Assembly (NCBI RefSeq): GCF_006491595.2
Contig: NZ_VEVQ02000004.1
Coordinates: 171,479-235,478 of the forward strand
Origin: Flavobacterium jejuense
GTDB lineage: Bacteria; Bacteroidota; Bacteroidia; Flavobacteriales; Flavobacteriaceae
Direction of reading: 5' to 3'
Length of the DNA: 64,000 nt
Below the pieces are notes generated by a model. It was not told the DNA's origin and searched no databases. It was given only the letters and a program-made list of their open reading frames with translations. Made by a program: the position numbers and the translations under genes. Positions 61,878 to 64,000 of this stretch are shown one piece after another; within the stretch, counting starts at the first letter, position 1; every line of letters starts with the position of its first letter.

Positions 61878-62984
61878 ATGAGAATAGGAATACTTGGAAC
61901 TAGAGGAATCCCAAACCATTATGGAGGTTTTGAGCAATTTGCCGAATTTTTTGCAACTTATGCCGCAGATCAAGGACATGAGGTATATGTTTATAATTCT
62001 CATAGTCATCCATACAAAGGAAAAAACTTTAAAGGCGTTCATATTGTTCATTGCTATGATCCTGAAAATAAAATAGGAACAGTTGGTCAATTTATCTATG
62101 ACTTAAATTGTATCAAAGATGCTAGAAATAAAGATTTTGATATTATTTTACAATTAGGATATACAAGTAGCTCTTTCTGGTATTCATTTCATCCTAAGAA
62201 GGCAATCGTTATAACAAATATGGATGGTTTAGAATGGAAACGAACTAAATATTCTAAAAAAGTACAGAAAGCGCTTCAAATAGCAGAACGGTTTGCTGTT
62301 AAAAAAAGTGATTTTTTAATTTCAGACTCAATAGGAATTCAAAAGTACATTACAGAAAAATACCAAAAGCAAAGTACTTATATAGCTTATGGTGCTAACA
62401 ATTTCAACAACCCTAATCCAGATATTTTAAAACATTATCAAGTTGAAAAAGAAAAGTTCAATATGATAATGGCTCGTTTTGAACCTGAAAACAATATTGA
62501 AATGGTGCTTGAAGGTGTAGCCGAAACAAAAACAAAAACTCCAATTCTTGTTATAGGAAATCACAATACTAAATATGGTTCATATTTAAAACAAAAGTTC
62601 TCAATCTATCAACACATTAGGTTTATTGGTGCAGTATATGATTTAGAACATTTGGATAATCTTCGTTATTATTCAAACTTATATTTTCACGGTCATACAG
62701 TTGGTGGAACTAATCCTTCATTATTAGAAGCTATGGCTTCTCAGGCATTAGTAGTGGCCCACAATAACGATTTTAATAAAGGAGTTTTAAAAGAAAATGC
62801 CTATTACTTTTCATCTAACGAAGAAGTTAAAAAAATCGTAAATTCAATAAAAAAAAGTGATAACTTGCAATTTGTACAAAATAATTATGATGCAATTGAA
62901 AAATCCTTTAATTGGGAGAAGATAAATGAACAATATTTACAACTTTTTAAACAGTGTTTGGAAGGACATAATACAAGAGAATAG
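61878..62984 (+). CDS. DUF1972/GT4 glycosyltransferase (rhamnosyltransferase-like)
   Basis: I start at the ATG 61878-61880 (MRIGILGTRGIPNHYGGFEQFAE); a longer frame with a weak start exists 21 bases earlier. The 368-residue protein has the DUF1972 N-terminal domain (GTRGIPNHYGGFEQFAEFFATYAADQGHEVYVY and ITNMDGLEWKRTKYSK), then a GT4 C-terminal domain (MARFEPENNIEMVLEGVAETK and HTVGGTNPSLLEAMAS). Related proteins such as Cps2T transfer rhamnose, which fits the dTDP-rhamnose genes in the locus. It overlaps the next gene by 59 bases. Confidence 0.9.
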   Translation: MRIGILGTRGIPNHYGGFEQFAEFFATYAADQGHEVYVYNSHSHPYKGKNFKGVHIVHCYDPENKIGTVGQFIYDLNCIKDARNKDFDIILQLGYTSSSFWYSFHPKKAIVITNMDGLEWKRTKYSKKVQKALQIAERFAVKKSDFLISDSIGIQKYITEKYQKQSTYIAYGANNFNNPNPDILKHYQVEKEKFNMIMARFEPENNIEMVLEGVAETKTKTPILVIGNHNTKYGSYLKQKFSIYQHIRFIGAVYDLEHLDNLRYYSNLYFHGHTVGGTNPSLLEAMASQALVVAHNNDFNKGVLKENAYYFSSNEEVKKIVNSIKKSDNLQFVQNNYDAIEKSFNWEKINEQYLQLFKQCLEGHNTRE

Positions 62985-64000
62985 ACAAAACAAATCGTTT
63001 ATCCCTTTTTTATTATTGATAATTACATTGCCAATATCAATGGCACTTAACAATATTTTGTTATCAATTTTTATACTCAGTTCATTTTTCTATGTTACTA
63101 AAAAAAGAAACAAGTTTTCTATAATATTATTATATCCAATAATTTTATTTTTATGGATGACATTATCTTATTTTTGGTCAATTGATATGAACAGAACACT
63201 TTTGGCAATACCAAAAGAAATTGGTCTATTGTTAATCCCTTTAGTATTTATTTGGATTCCATTATTTAGTAAAAAACAAAAAGTAAAGATCATTACTTAT
63301 TATAGTTATACAATGGTTTTTTATGTATTGTATTTTCTTTTAAGGGCTTTTGTTCGTTTTATTATAACAAATGATTCTAGTGTATTTTTTTATCATGGAC
63401 CAGATAATGATATAGATTCTGGTTTAGTTCCTAGATTATTAAATGCAATTCATTTTTCAGTATATGTTGCAGTAGCATTTTTTTATTTTTTTACTAAAGA
63501 ATATAAAACAAAAATGGATCAATTTTTGTCTGTTTTACTTTTTGCTTTTGTTATTTTGTTATCCTCTAAAAATATTATTTTAATTTTTATATTTTTAATT
63601 TTAATTCAAATTTTCTTCTATTCCAAAATAGCTAATCGTTTTCGTCTACGAAACGTAACACTTCTCTTAATTTTATTTGGTTTTTTTATATCTTTTAATA
63701 AAGTTAAAGATCGTTTTTTAATTGAGTTTACTAGTAACACTAAAAAAAGTATTTCCCACAATGTGAGTGTTAAAAAAGTAGAGGGAGTTAATAATATTAG
63801 TATTTATGAAGCATGGACACAAGATAAGTTCACATACAATGATTTTTTTCCAGGAACTTCTTTTAGGGTCTACCAATTTAGAATGTTTTTAGAATTTTTA
63901 AAAGAAGAACCCATTTTTTGGAAGGGTTTTGGTTTAAACGCTTCACAAAAAAAATTATTAGAAAAAGAAAAGTATTATAATTTGTACCCTAGTTATGGAA
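62926..64000 (+). CDS. O-antigen ligase (Wzy/WaaL)-like membrane protein (partial)
   Basis: This gene is cut by the window end. The ATG at 62926-62928 lies inside the preceding gene (59-base overlap) and opens a frame without stops to 64000 (358 codons). It starts MNNIYNFLNSVWKDIIQEN, then has multiple membrane segments (FIPFLLLIITLPISMALNNILLSIFILSSFFYV and others) and a periplasmic loop with PGTSFRVYQFRMFLEFLKEEPIFWKGFGLN. This is the arginine-bearing region of the O-antigen ligase family, where a short loop precedes a conserved HN segment that would follow just beyond the window. It is the second such protein here; one may be a polymerase and the other a ligase. Confidence 0.82.
   Translation, partial: MNNIYNFLNSVWKDIIQENRQNKSFIPFLLLIITLPISMALNNILLSIFILSSFFYVTKKRNKFSIILLYPIILFLWMTLSYFWSIDMNRTLLAIPKEIGLLLIPLVFIWIPLFSKKQKVKIITYYSYTMVFYVLYFLLRAFVRFIITNDSSVFFYHGPDNDIDSGLVPRLLNAIHFSVYVAVAFFYFFTKEYKTKMDQFLSVLLFAFVILLSSKNIILIFIFLILIQIFFYSKIANRFRLRNVTLLLILFGFFISFNKVKDRFLIEFTSNTKKSISHNVSVKKVEGVNNISIYEAWTQDKFTYNDFFPGTSFRVYQFRMFLEFLKEEPIFWKGFGLNASQKKLLEKEKYYNLYPSYG

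Overview
The window looks like chromosome of a Flavobacteriaceae bacterium (Bacteroidota, Flavobacterium-like). The DNA is strongly AT-rich, Shine-Dalgarno sequences are mostly absent, and many genes are preceded by the Bacteroidota -7 element TAnnTTTG. Type IX secretion proteins (a PorP/SprF barrel and a type B sorting domain), head GIN proteins, a DUF4175 protein, a DUF6909 protein and an OmpH-like lipoprotein all point the same way. I see no CRISPR array, prophage, transposase or integrase.

Layout. 1-5.5 kb (minus strand): a secreted-protein locus ending in a PorP/SprF protein with a long 10-residue repeat tail that runs off the window. 6-10.5 kb: holB, a DoxX protein, a PIF1-like helicase and an OmpH-like lipoprotein. 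11.4-18.1 kb (minus): methyltransferase, mnmG, ybeY and a DUF4175 protein, with five parS-like palindromes scattered among them. 18.3-28.7 kb: gltX, an SPFH protein, glnS, folB, tRNA-Cys, a LysE exporter, a GIN protein and RNase R. 29.0-29.7 kb: an AT-rich, gene-free stretch where coding direction switches. 29.7-35.4 kb (plus): rpiB, a cation efflux protein, an unrecognised kinase-like protein, nnrD and tex. 35.4-39.9 kb (minus): an ECF sigma factor fused to a membrane anchor with a partner barrel, unknown envelope proteins and tatA. 40-46 kb (plus): a degenerate M23 protein, a GH3-family enzyme, two tandem paralogues and a DUF6909 protein. 46-64 kb: a surface polysaccharide (O-antigen or capsule) locus.

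How the genes work together. The polysaccharide locus has a Wzz-like regulator, a complete dTDP-L-rhamnose set (rfbB, rfbA, rfbC, rfbD), a PagL-like lipid A deacylase, a minus-strand block resembling serotype-conversion (Gtr) genes, FkbM-type methyltransferases, a flippase, two polymerase/ligase-like membrane proteins (the second cut by the window end) and two GT4 glycosyltransferases. The parS cluster at 11.6-14.4 kb and the strand switch near 29 kb together suggest that the window lies near the replication origin. This is inference: dnaA, parA and parB are not in the window.

Most striking signals: the parS-like cluster with three sites at exact 38-bp spacing and a 34-bp perfect palindrome; the expanding repeat tail on the PorP/SprF protein; a dispersed intergenic hairpin repeat present twice; a membrane-anchored sigma factor; a kinase-like orphan; and a DUF6909 protein whose C-terminal half resembles nucleoside phosphorylases.
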